This document shows, in pieces, positions 1 through 7,314 of a stretch of 64,000 nt of DNA. The notes below the pieces were generated by a model. That model was not told the origin of the DNA. It was given only the letters and a program-made list of their open reading frames with translations, and did not search any database. Position 1 is the first letter of the stretch, and each line of letters begins with the position of its first letter. A program made the translations under genes and the position numbers. Location: contig CAWDKV010000011.1 in the NCBI GenBank assembly GCA_963803015.1, forward strand, positions 62,001 through 126,000, given 5' to 3'. This stretch comes from Berkiella sp963803015. GTDB lineage: Bacteria > Pseudomonadota > Gammaproteobacteria > Berkiellales > Berkiellaceae.

Positions 1-407
1 TTGGCGCCTGTGATATCAGCAGCCAATTGCCAGGGGACAATGTTTGAATGATGCTCAATTTGAGAAAGCAGGATCTCATCCCCGGGCTTGAGCACACTAC
101 GGATAAAACCATTGGCAATAAGATTAATGCCTTCAGTTGTGCCTTTGACAAAGACGCACTCGTGCAAATGAGCGGCGTTAATAAGCGTCTTAACCTTTTC
201 TCTCGCTGTTTCATAATCATGGGTTGCTTGAGTACTTAACAAATGGATCCCACGATGGACATTGGCATTATGGTGAGTATAAAAATCTACCATGGCTTTT
301 AACACTTGTTCTGGTTTTTGGGTTGTTGCAGCATTGTCTAAATAAGCAAGAGGTTGGCCATGGATATTTTGACTTAAAATGGGAAAATCTTGACGAAATT
401 TATTCAT
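1..407 (-). CDS. sufS: Cysteine desulfurase SufS (N-terminal part, cut by window edge)
   Basis: Pyridoxal-phosphate enzyme that takes sulfur from cysteine for Fe-S cluster assembly by the SUF machinery. Reading the minus strand from the ATG at 407 gives a protein beginning MNKFRQDFPILSQ, then AYLDNAATTQKP and later EILLSQIEHHSNIVPWQLA, all hallmarks of group II (SufS/CsdA) desulfurases. About 135 residues are visible. The PLP lysine and active-site cysteine lie outside the window. The start overlaps the end of sufD by 8 bases (ATGAATAA), which suggests translational coupling. It is the fourth gene of sufB-sufC-sufD-sufS. Confidence 0.93.
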   Translation of the reverse strand, partial: MNKFRQDFPILSQNIHGQPLAYLDNAATTQKPEQVLKAMVDFYTHHNANVHRGIHLLSTQATHDYETAREKVKTLINAAHLHECVFVKGTTEGINLIANGFIRSVLKPGDEILLSQIEHHSNIVPWQLAADITGA

Positions 408-1731
408 GTTGGGCCTCCCCAAAAGCCCCTAATTGGCTTTTGAGATGGCGCAGAAAATCCTGCTTAATACTTTCGTTTTCAATTGCTTGTAAAATCTCTT
501 CAGCAAAAGCATAGGTTAAAATCTGTGTCGCATTCTTTGGGCTTATTCCTCTACTTTCTAAATAGAACAAGGCCTCTTTTTCAAGTTGACCCACAGCTGA
601 TCCATGATTGCATTGCACGTCATCAGTTAAAATTTCTAACTGTGGCGAGGTATCTGCTCTGGCATTTTCTGAAAGTAACAAATTATGATTAGTCATTTTG
701 GCAATAGTTTGGGATGCCTCATTTTTGACAAGAATATGACCTAAAAAAGAACTGTGACCGTTTTCCCCGACCACACTTTTAAATTTTTGATGGCTAGTGC
801 ATTTTGGAGCATGATGAGATAACAGTGATACCCAATCAGTGTGTTGATGTTGATAGGGCAGCAAGAGGCCCTGGCATACAGCAGTAGATTGCGGTGCCAG
901 CAATTGAATATCAAGAGAATGTCGATGATAATTAGCCCCCTTTTGCATACCTACATAATGAAGGTTGCCGCCAAAAATTTGAGCAGCGGTATGATGAAAG
1001 CTATATATTATCGGCTTTTCTTCTATTAGTTGATAATAGTGTAAAGTCGAACCCGCAAAGCACTGAATAAGGGTTTGTGCATTAATCCATTGTGGCGTGT
1101 CAGATAAAGAGATGACCTTCTCAAGAATGGTAACTGTAGCACCTTTTTCAACAATAATGTGGTTTTGTGGTGAAACAAATGTAGGTGTATTGTCTTCTGC
1201 AATTAAGAAATGATAAATAACAATGGGCTCTTTTAATACAATTCCTGCTGGGATGATGATAAAAGCCCCATCTGTGGTGAAAGCTGTGTTAAGTTGAGAA
1301 AAAAAATGATGAGGCTGATTGGCTTTATTTAAGAAATCAAAAAGCAATTCAGGTTGCTTAGCCGCAAGACTGCTTAAATTTTTAAGCGTTAACGCTTTTT
1401 CATGTTTTTTATGCTGAAAGACCGGGTAATAATAACCATTGACAAAGACCAATGATGGCTCTGGCACTTTGTCATAAATATAAGATTGTATCAGGTCTAA
1501 AGGGGGATGCACCGGCGGTTGGGAATAGGGCTCAAAAGACTGACGCAAAAACTCATCTAGCAAAGCATACTTCCAAGTAGGGGTTTTAGGATGGGGTGCA
1601 CCTAAGACAAAGGCTCTATTGATAGCGTTTTGCTGCAAATGGTGTATAGGAACATAGCCTGCACCTGGCAAAAAGGGTTGCAACTTTATAAATTCTTGCT
1701 GCAGATTATCCATAAATGGATTTGTTACCAT
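400..1731 (-). CDS. sufD: Fe-S cluster assembly protein SufD
   Basis: Scaffold subunit of the cytosolic SufBCD complex, which builds Fe-S clusters under oxidative or iron stress. The 443-residue protein has the weakly conserved N-terminal region and the right-handed beta-helix typical of SufD. The C-terminal stretch with HNLLLSENARADTSPQLEI, CNHGSAVGQL and FYLESRGIS is the family core. I chose the ATG at 1731, which directly follows a G-rich stretch that could act as ribosome binding site. An upstream in-frame GTG at 1749 lies inside a dispersed repeat. The gene sits between sufC (119 bases upstream, separated by the repeat) and sufS (overlapping). Confidence 0.93.
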   Translation of the reverse strand: MVTNPFMDNLQQEFIKLQPFLPGAGYVPIHHLQQNAINRAFVLGAPHPKTPTWKYALLDEFLRQSFEPYSQPPVHPPLDLIQSYIYDKVPEPSLVFVNGYYYPVFQHKKHEKALTLKNLSSLAAKQPELLFDFLNKANQPHHFFSQLNTAFTTDGAFIIIPAGIVLKEPIVIYHFLIAEDNTPTFVSPQNHIIVEKGATVTILEKVISLSDTPQWINAQTLIQCFAGSTLHYYQLIEEKPIIYSFHHTAAQIFGGNLHYVGMQKGANYHRHSLDIQLLAPQSTAVCQGLLLPYQHQHTDWVSLLSHHAPKCTSHQKFKSVVGENGHSSFLGHILVKNEASQTIAKMTNHNLLLSENARADTSPQLEILTDDVQCNHGSAVGQLEKEALFYLESRGISPKNATQILTYAFAEEILQAIENESIKQDFLRHLKSQLGAFGEAQHE

Positions 1732-1740
1732 TTCCCCCCC

Positions 1741-1868
1741 TATACCCACAGCAGATGATTTTTCGGCTAGACGGCAAGCTCTCGAGCAAAAGGAGTGTAT
1801 AACTAATACATGACTTTTGCGAGATGAGCGCAGCCAACAACGCCGAAAACTCAGCTGCGAAGGGTATA
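1741..1868. repeat. Dispersed intergenic repeat, family A, copy 1 (complete)
   Basis: A 128-base element lies between sufC and sufD. It begins TATACCCACAGCAGATGATT and ends CAGCTGCGAAGGGTATA, an imperfect terminal inverted repeat. Its interior (GGCTAGACGGCAAGCT, ATGAGCGCAGCCAACAA) is shared with the longer copy at 32517-32724. The right end runs into sufC: the last codons and the stop of sufC lie within the repeat. No transposase is encoded, so it resembles a MITE or palindromic intergenic element. Confidence 0.75.
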
Positions 1869-2606
1869 TTTTTCAATTAATTTGGCATACCCTTCTTCTT
1901 CTAATTTTCTAACTAAGGATTTATCACCACTTAAGACAATTTTGCCTTTGCTCATAATATGAATAAAATCAGGCTCTACATAATTTAGAAGTCTTTGGTA
2001 GTGAGTAATTAATAAAATACTTCGTTGCGGGGAGCGTAGAGAATTGATAGCTTGGGCTACATTTTTTAAACTATCAATATCTAATCCAGAATCTGTTTCG
2101 TCTAAAATAGCGAGTTTCGGTTTGAGCAGTAAAAGCTGTAATATTTCATTTGATTTTTTTTCACCACCAGAAAAACCAACATTGACTGCGCGATGCAGCA
2201 AAGATTCTGGCAAGGGGAGTTTTTTAATGCTTTCTTTCATTATGGCGAGAAAATCAAAGCTGTCCACTTCTTCTTGGTTTTGGTGTTTTAAATGGGCATT
2301 CAATGCTGTTTTAATAAAATAACTATTAGCAACACCTGGTATTTCAGTAGGGTATTGCATGGCTAAAAATAAACCGGCTAAAGCCCTCTCATGAGGAGGC
2401 AGCGCTATCAGATCTTTTCCGTCAAACAATACTTCTCCTGTGGTAGTATATTCGGGTTTTCCTGCTAAAGCGTAAGCTAAAGTACTTTTGCCAGAGCCAT
2501 TTGGACCCATGATGACATGGATTTCACCTGGATTAATTTCTAAATCCAAGTCGTCAATAATCATTTTATCTTGCATATTAACAGTTAAATTTTTAATTTT
2601 AAGCAT
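1851..2606 (-). CDS. sufC: Fe-S assembly ATPase SufC
   Basis: ABC-type ATPase that drives the SufBCD scaffold. The 251-residue protein shows Walker A GPNGSGKSTLAYALAG near residue 35, the signature VGFSGGEKKSNEILQ, Walker B LAILDETDSGLDID with the D-E-T-D-S-G-L-D pattern typical of SufC, and a switch histidine in LLITHYQRLL. The start is the ATG at 2606, preceded by AAAGGGTG. An in-frame GTG at 2612 is part of that ribosome binding site. It begins 9 bases after the sufB stop. The C-terminal codons (YTLRS plus stop) are supplied by the family A repeat. Confidence 0.96.
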   Translation of the reverse strand: MLKIKNLTVNMQDKMIIDDLDLEINPGEIHVIMGPNGSGKSTLAYALAGKPEYTTTGEVLFDGKDLIALPPHERALAGLFLAMQYPTEIPGVANSYFIKTALNAHLKHQNQEEVDSFDFLAIMKESIKKLPLPESLLHRAVNVGFSGGEKKSNEILQLLLLKPKLAILDETDSGLDIDSLKNVAQAINSLRSPQRSILLITHYQRLLNYVEPDFIHIMSKGKIVLSGDKSLVRKLEEEGYAKLIEKYTLRS

Positions 2607-2615
2607 AATCACCCT

Positions 2616-4052
2616 TTAGGCAATACAGCCTTCTAATGTCATTTCTAATAACCTTTGTGCTTCCACAGCAAATTCAAAAGGTAATTTTTGCAATACTGTT
2701 TTGCAAAAACCATTGACAATCAGTGCTCTGGCTTCTTCTTCTGTTAAACCGCGCTGATTACAATAAAATAATTGAGCTTCCGGAATTTTAGAAGTAGAAG
2801 CTTCGTGCTCAACGCGGGAAGTCATGTTAGAGACTTCTACTATAGGAAAGGTATGCGCGCCAGCATGTGCCCCAATTAACAATGAATCACATTGTGTGTG
2901 GTTATAAGCATGAATTGCTTTAGGAAAAACCTGCACCAGTCCACGGTAGCTATTTTGAGCATGCCCCGCTGAAATGGCTTTGGAGAGAATCGTGCTTTTA
3001 GTATTTTTGCCAATATGGATCATTTTGGTGCCGGTATCTGCTTGCTGATAATCTTTAGTGACAGCGATGGAATAAAATTCCCCAACGCTATTATCTCCTT
3101 TTAAGATAACACTGGGGTATTTCCAGGTAATGGCGGCTCCCATTTCTACCTGCGTCCAGGAAATTTTGGCTTGATTTCCCTTACATAATCCTCTTTTAGT
3201 CACAAAGTTATAAATGCCACCTTTCCCAAATTCATCTCCAGGATACCAGTTTTGTACGGTAGCATATTTAATTTGGGCATCCTCTAAAGCGATTAATTCA
3301 ACGACAGCAGCATGGAGCTGATTTTCATCACGAATGGGCGCGGTGCAGCCTTCAAGGTAGCTCACAAAACTGCCTTTGTCTGCGATAATTAATGTTCTTT
3401 CAAATTGTCCTGTGTTCGCAGCATTAATGCGAAAATAGGTGGATAATTCCATCGGACATTTAACCCCTGGCGGGATATAGCAAAAAGAGCCGTCAGTGAA
3501 AGTAGCTGCATTTAAACAAGCAAAAAAGTTATCATAATAGGGCACAACCGTGCCAAGATATTGTTTGACTAAATCTGGATAGTTTTTGGCTGCCTCAGAG
3601 AAGGAACAAAAAAGGATCCCTAGCTCCGCTAGCTTTTCTTTGAAGGTCGTGGCTACTGAAACACTGTCAAAAACAGCATCAACCGCAACCCCTGCGAGCA
3701 ATTTTTGCTCAATAAGGGGAATGCCAAGTCGTTGATAGGTTTGAAGCAGGGCAGGATCAATATCTTCTAAATTCTTAGGTTTTAGAGTGCCTTTAGGCGC
3801 CGAAAAGTAACACATGGCTTGATAATCTAAATGCGGATAATGGATGTTAGCCCAATGCGGCTCTTTCATGGTTTTCCAGTGTGCTAAAGCTTTTAATCGC
3901 CATTCTAATAAAAAAGCAGGCTCTTCCTTTTGTAGGGAAATATGGCGAATAATATCCTCTGTTAAACCAACAGGGGCTTGCTCAGTCTCAATGTCTGTAA
4001 TAAAACCAGCATTGTAGACTTTATTTAAGGCTTCTTGGACGTCTTTACTCAT
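2616..4052 (-). CDS. sufB: Fe-S cluster assembly protein SufB
   Basis: Central scaffold of the SufBC2D complex, where the nascent Fe-S cluster forms. The 478-residue protein is near the usual length of about 480-495. Conserved blocks include FTDGSFCYIPPGVKCPMELS, YLEGCTAPIRDENQLHAAVV and ALIVNGFCKTVLQKLPFEFA. I chose the ATG at 4052 (MSKDVQEALNK). An upstream TTG at 4076 would add eight residues but lacks a clear ribosome binding site. It is the first gene of the suf operon seen here. No sufA, sufE or iscR/sufR lies upstream; a plus-strand phosphatase gene diverges from it instead. Confidence 0.96.
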   Translation of the reverse strand: MSKDVQEALNKVYNAGFITDIETEQAPVGLTEDIIRHISLQKEEPAFLLEWRLKALAHWKTMKEPHWANIHYPHLDYQAMCYFSAPKGTLKPKNLEDIDPALLQTYQRLGIPLIEQKLLAGVAVDAVFDSVSVATTFKEKLAELGILFCSFSEAAKNYPDLVKQYLGTVVPYYDNFFACLNAATFTDGSFCYIPPGVKCPMELSTYFRINAANTGQFERTLIIADKGSFVSYLEGCTAPIRDENQLHAAVVELIALEDAQIKYATVQNWYPGDEFGKGGIYNFVTKRGLCKGNQAKISWTQVEMGAAITWKYPSVILKGDNSVGEFYSIAVTKDYQQADTGTKMIHIGKNTKSTILSKAISAGHAQNSYRGLVQVFPKAIHAYNHTQCDSLLIGAHAGAHTFPIVEVSNMTSRVEHEASTSKIPEAQLFYCNQRGLTEEEARALIVNGFCKTVLQKLPFEFAVEAQRLLEMTLEGCIA

Positions 4053-4133
4053 CGTTGTGCCTACATCTAAACGCAAAAGGATTACAGTAGTCCTCTTTTC
4101 ACTGTATCAGAGTTGTAAGTGAGGAGAAACGGT

Positions 4134-4163
4134 GTATATACTTAAGCGCTGTGCGTATATACT
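4134..4163 (+). promoter_or_regulatory. Putative promoter of the phytase-like gene
   Basis: Two direct copies of GTATATACT at 4134-4142 and 4155-4163 are 21 bases apart. The second contains TATACT, a good -10 hexamer, 23 bases before the ATG at 4187. No -35 box is seen at the usual distance, which fits an RpoS-type promoter (inference). The segment CTTAAGCGCTGTG just before it recurs almost identically upstream of the gene at 6853. Confidence 0.45.
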
Positions 4164-4186
4164 ACCCCTTTAACTGGTGATTTATA

Positions 4187-5101
4187 ATGAAACCATGTCG
4201 GAAGCTTTTAGTCTATTTAATGATGACATTCCTTAGTTTGTCGCCGTTTATGGTGAGTGGTGAAATGGAAAATAAAAATAATTTGGCACCTCTTTTAGTT
4301 TTTGATCATAGTGTCAAAATGCAAATGCCTATAAGATTTCGTATAGATGCGGGTTTGAAAGCTTGTGCAAGTGGGCAGTTTTCAGAAAAAAATCTTCTGG
4401 CCGTATTGCCAGCGCTATCTGGTAAAATATGGATTGTAGATTTACGCCAAGAATCGCACGGTTTTATTAATGGGATCCCGATAAGCTGGTTTGGTAAACA
4501 GAATCAAAGCAATCAAGGTCTCAGTGTTGAAGAGATACAAAATAGAGAATTGAAGTTGTTATCGCACTTGACACAAAATGACACGGCAACTGTCCATGAA
4601 ATTGCAGATAAGAAGTCAGGCAATATTCTCAGCACCATCACCAAAGAGATTACCATCAAGCAAGTTGAATCAGAAAGCCAATTAGCCTCACGTCTTAAAA
4701 TGAATTATTTTCGCCTTCCGGTTCTGGATCACCATCGACCAAATGATGCAACGGTCGAGTCTTTCATTCACTTTTTTAAAACGCTTCCACCAGATGCTTG
4801 GGTTTATTTTCATTGTCGAGGTGGAGTGGGAAGAAGCACCACTTTTATGGTGATGGTAGATATGTTGTTGCATGCCAAAACAGAGACCATAGAAGAGATA
4901 GTCAAACGGCAAGTAGCGTTGGGTGGGAGTGATTTGTTTAAAATGATTACGGAGAAAGATTCACTATGGAAAAAAGATGCCGCAATGGTCCGTCAGGACT
5001 TTATTCGGGCATTTTATGCGTATGCTCGCTCCCCGGGGGGTTACCCCGGGGTGACATGGCACGAATGGTTAAAGAAGCAGGGCTTATTAAGCTATGAGTA
5101 A
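4187..5101 (+). CDS. Secreted PTP-like phytase / inositol-phosphate phosphatase
   Basis: Cysteine phosphatase predicted to act outside the cytoplasm on inositol polyphosphates or phosphotyrosine. The N-terminus is a signal peptide (basic MKPCRK, hydrophobic core, VSGE). The active site is the CX5R loop HCRGGVGRSTTF with Cys210 and Arg216. The general-acid loop LPVLDHHRPND (Asp184) lies about 26 residues before it, as in PTP-like phytases of Selenomonas and Legionella. The 304-residue length fits that family. A ribosome binding site GGTGA lies 7 bases before the ATG. Its 3' end overlaps the convergent methyltransferase gene by 15 bases. Substrate is inferred from the family only. Confidence 0.8.
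   Translation: MKPCRKLLVYLMMTFLSLSPFMVSGEMENKNNLAPLLVFDHSVKMQMPIRFRIDAGLKACASGQFSEKNLLAVLPALSGKIWIVDLRQESHGFINGIPISWFGKQNQSNQGLSVEEIQNRELKLLSHLTQNDTATVHEIADKKSGNILSTITKEITIKQVESESQLASRLKMNYFRLPVLDHHRPNDATVESFIHFFKTLPPDAWVYFHCRGGVGRSTTFMVMVDMLLHAKTETIEEIVKRQVALGGSDLFKMITEKDSLWKKDAAMVRQDFIRAFYAYARSPGGYPGVTWHEWLKKQGLLSYE
5031..5054. other. GC-rich hairpin inside the 3' end of the phosphatase gene
   Basis: CCCCGGGGGGTTACCCCGGGG forms a very stable stem-loop within the codons for SPGGYPGV, unlike the AT-rich surroundings. It lies about 50 bases before the stop codon and near the convergent neighbour's stop, so it may help separate the two transcripts. Confidence 0.4.
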
Positions 5102-6673
5102 AGCTTGTAGCGCGTAATTTTGCAAAGCTGCTTTAGTCACGGGGCCAACGCGCTTTGCCACTTCGTCTTTATCAGAAATGACTTTTTGATGTTCATCCAA
5201 CAAATTGATTTTTCCTGCGTCTAGTTCAGCTTTCACTGCTTGAATTAATGCTGATTCATCGTGTGTACCATCTAGCAAAGGCAACACGATTTTGGCTAAG
5301 GGATCAATTGATATTGTCTGATGCCGACGATTTGTCGCATAGCTTTGCATTTGGCATTGGTATCGCACGTACGGACAGGCCACAGGCTTTTCCGATACAA
5401 CTGAAGTATAAAGTGCAGGAGTAGAGCTGATATTGATAAGTCCAGCTAAAACAGCCCGCATCAAATTTAAATCATCAGTCAAATTGTTTTTTATAACATT
5501 CATATCTTTTGTGGATGATTTTTCAGCTACCAGTGTGCAGAGCTCGTTAAAATCCATTAGCCGATAACGTTGCTGTTGCAAGATTAACATGGCACGTTTT
5601 GATATTTCATTACGGACCCTGTAGGTCATGCCACTCCCGGTAAAAACCATTTCACTATCATCTGTGACATCGGTTTCAGAGAGATCTGCTTTTTCTGGCT
5701 CAGCGACGAGCTGAAAATAAAATTTTTCGATGTCTTTGGTGTTCAGGGCACGGTTTATCGCTTGATTATCATGACACAATAAAGTGCATCGAAAACGCTG
5801 ATTACGGATAAAATCCATATATTGGCCGGCCGCAATAACATTTTGTACTTTACTTAATTCCTTTGAAAATTGCGGTGGCAAGTTCTCTGAAAACATAGTG
5901 GATAAATAGGTATCAGAAAGATAACACAGTTTAAATTGGCTTGCTTTTGTCATAAATTGATGAAAATACATCGGAGTATTATGCAAAGAAAGATGTTCGT
6001 GGAGTAAATAGCTATCCGTTTGCTTAGCTAGCAGTTCGATTTCATTACGTAAAAAAGTAGCATAAGGAGATTGGTCATTTTGTAACCCGTCAGTAATGAA
6101 TTTTAGAACGCCACGTGCTTGCTTAGCTCTTTCCATAGGATCTTTAAAATTTTGGGTATGCCAAAGCATCAGATCTCTAACCGTGCTAACCATATTCCAG
6201 CCGGGTAAAGTATTATAGCTGATGTATGCTGTGCCATTTGGACTCAGATTTTTTTTGCAGATATCTAAAATTCTATTTTTGACTTCTTCATCTACCCAAG
6301 AGAAGACGCCATGACAAATGATATAATCAAACTTTTTATCCAAGTTAAAATCTAACATTGACTGATGCTTAAGGGTGAGATTCTTCAATTCAAGATCTTG
6401 TATTTGCTTTAAGCCTTCATTTATCTGAATGGCAGATAGATCGATCCCGTAAAATTGGGCATTGGGAAATTGTACGGCCAGGGGAATAATATTATTGCCC
6501 GCCGCGCACCCTAATTCTAAGATGCTTGCTGTTTCAACGGAAGGAGAGTTTAGTCCAAATAACTTAGCTAGCGTATAGGCGTGGCTAGGATGGGTTTGGG
6601 GAAAAGGGTAGCTTGGGTAAGGGGTCTCATCATATTCCTTTTCTACCGCGTTATAAGCTAAGTTACTATCCAT
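5087..6673 (-). CDS. SAM-dependent methyltransferase resembling rickettsial protein-lysine methyltransferases
   Basis: The 528-residue protein has an N-terminal class I methyltransferase domain. The SAM-binding motif is ILELGCAAGN at residues 51-60, followed by FYGIDLSAIQI and FDYIICHGVFSWV. A methyltransferase regulatory domain follows (residues about 210-300) and then a C-terminal domain ending near LLIA. The same architecture and length (about 530-550) occur in the rickettsial PKMT1/PKMT2 enzymes that methylate outer-membrane protein OmpB. The N-terminal YDETPYPSYPFPQTHPSH matches the start of that family. The ribosome binding site is AAGGA, 9 bases upstream. A palindromic operator-like site lies in the divergent region upstream. 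Substrate here is unknown. Confidence 0.78.
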   Translation of the reverse strand: MDSNLAYNAVEKEYDETPYPSYPFPQTHPSHAYTLAKLFGLNSPSVETASILELGCAAGNNIIPLAVQFPNAQFYGIDLSAIQINEGLKQIQDLELKNLTLKHQSMLDFNLDKKFDYIICHGVFSWVDEEVKNRILDICKKNLSPNGTAYISYNTLPGWNMVSTVRDLMLWHTQNFKDPMERAKQARGVLKFITDGLQNDQSPYATFLRNEIELLAKQTDSYLLHEHLSLHNTPMYFHQFMTKASQFKLCYLSDTYLSTMFSENLPPQFSKELSKVQNVIAAGQYMDFIRNQRFRCTLLCHDNQAINRALNTKDIEKFYFQLVAEPEKADLSETDVTDDSEMVFTGSGMTYRVRNEISKRAMLILQQQRYRLMDFNELCTLVAEKSSTKDMNVIKNNLTDDLNLMRAVLAGLINISSTPALYTSVVSEKPVACPYVRYQCQMQSYATNRRHQTISIDPLAKIVLPLLDGTHDESALIQAVKAELDAGKINLLDEHQKVISDKDEVAKRVGPVTKAALQNYALQALLIA

Positions 6674-6749
6674 GTCTCAGATCCTTATTATTATGGTGAT
6701 TGCCATAGGTTAGAGCATTTCAGGCATGAAAAAAACATTTTTAGGCAAT

Positions 6750-6771
6750 TCACATGATATATGTCATGTGA
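6750..6771. promoter_or_regulatory. 22-base palindrome, putative operator
   Basis: TCACATGA and TCATGTGA are perfect inverted arms around TATATG, in the divergent region between the methyltransferase (start 6673) and the small gene at 6853. The symmetry suggests a dimeric regulator site. The regulator is unknown. Confidence 0.5.
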
Positions 6772-6782
6772 TAAACTAAATT

Positions 6783-6805
6783 CTTAAGGGCTGTGAAGTA
6801 TACTA
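6783..6805 (+). promoter_or_regulatory. Putative promoter of the 131-residue orphan
   Basis: CTTAAGGGCTGTGAAGTATA followed by CTA closely matches the segment before the phosphatase gene at 4141-4164. TATACT at 6799-6804 is the likely -10 element, 48 bases before the start codon. No -35 box is evident. Confidence 0.45.
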
Positions 6806-6852
6806 TTTAAGTGCATATACAGGGAAATTTATACTTTATTTGGTAGTATAAA

Positions 6853-7248
6853 ATGAATGTTAAAGTGAGTAACTTTGGTATGGCAATCAATAGTACCACT
6901 TACGTGTTAAATCACAGGGCAATCCTGGAGAGCCATGGTTGCGATGAAGAACTAGAAGAAATTATTGGCGATGTGAATTATTATCTTTATCAATTTAGTC
7001 AAAGCTGGATGTTTTATTTTGCATACGGCTATTATTTTAAATGCTATAGAAGTTGGTTAAGTATTAGATCACATTTAGAAATATTTTTACGAAATCCCAA
7101 AGCAAACTATTCAATGATAATGTTTCTTTTAGAGCATGAAATAGCGCGATTCCCCCCCAACTCATTTTACTGCACGAAATTAAAAGCGTTGGCGCAGCTT
7201 ATAGCGACAGGCCCTAACTTCTATCTTTACATCCTCTTCCCCGTTTGA
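6853..7248 (+). CDS. Hypothetical protein, aromatic-rich, 131 residues
   Basis: I do not recognise a family. The protein is unusually rich in Tyr and Phe (VNYYLYQFSQSWMFYFAYGYYF), is probably alpha-helical, and has no signal peptide. It has its own upstream sequence with a promoter-like TATACT and shares an operator-bearing divergent region with the methyltransferase gene. Codon use looks like that of its neighbours. The start ATG has only a weak ribosome binding site (GGTAG). A small effector-like or regulatory protein is possible, but nothing in the sequence proves it. Confidence 0.6.
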   Translation: MNVKVSNFGMAINSTTYVLNHRAILESHGCDEELEEIIGDVNYYLYQFSQSWMFYFAYGYYFKCYRSWLSIRSHLEIFLRNPKANYSMIMFLLEHEIARFPPNSFYCTKLKALAQLIATGPNFYLYILFPV

Positions 7249-7250
7249 TT

Positions 7251-7292
7251 TTATATACCGTTGCCAGATGAATTTTCGGCGCTCGTCTAGGC
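7251..7292. repeat. Family A repeat, partial (one end)
   Basis: TATACCGTTGCCAGATGAAT followed by TTTCGGCGCTCGTCTAG matches the right end of the family A element at 32685-32724 in the opposite orientation. It lies directly after the orphan's stop codon. Confidence 0.55.
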
Positions 7293-7314
7293 ATGTGCTT
7301 TGGGGATGCTATCT

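Noticed and set aside
48..239. Plus-strand open frames of 60-100 codons opposite the suf genes and elsewhere
   Set aside because: They run antisense to clear conserved genes, have no ribosome binding site and no family features.
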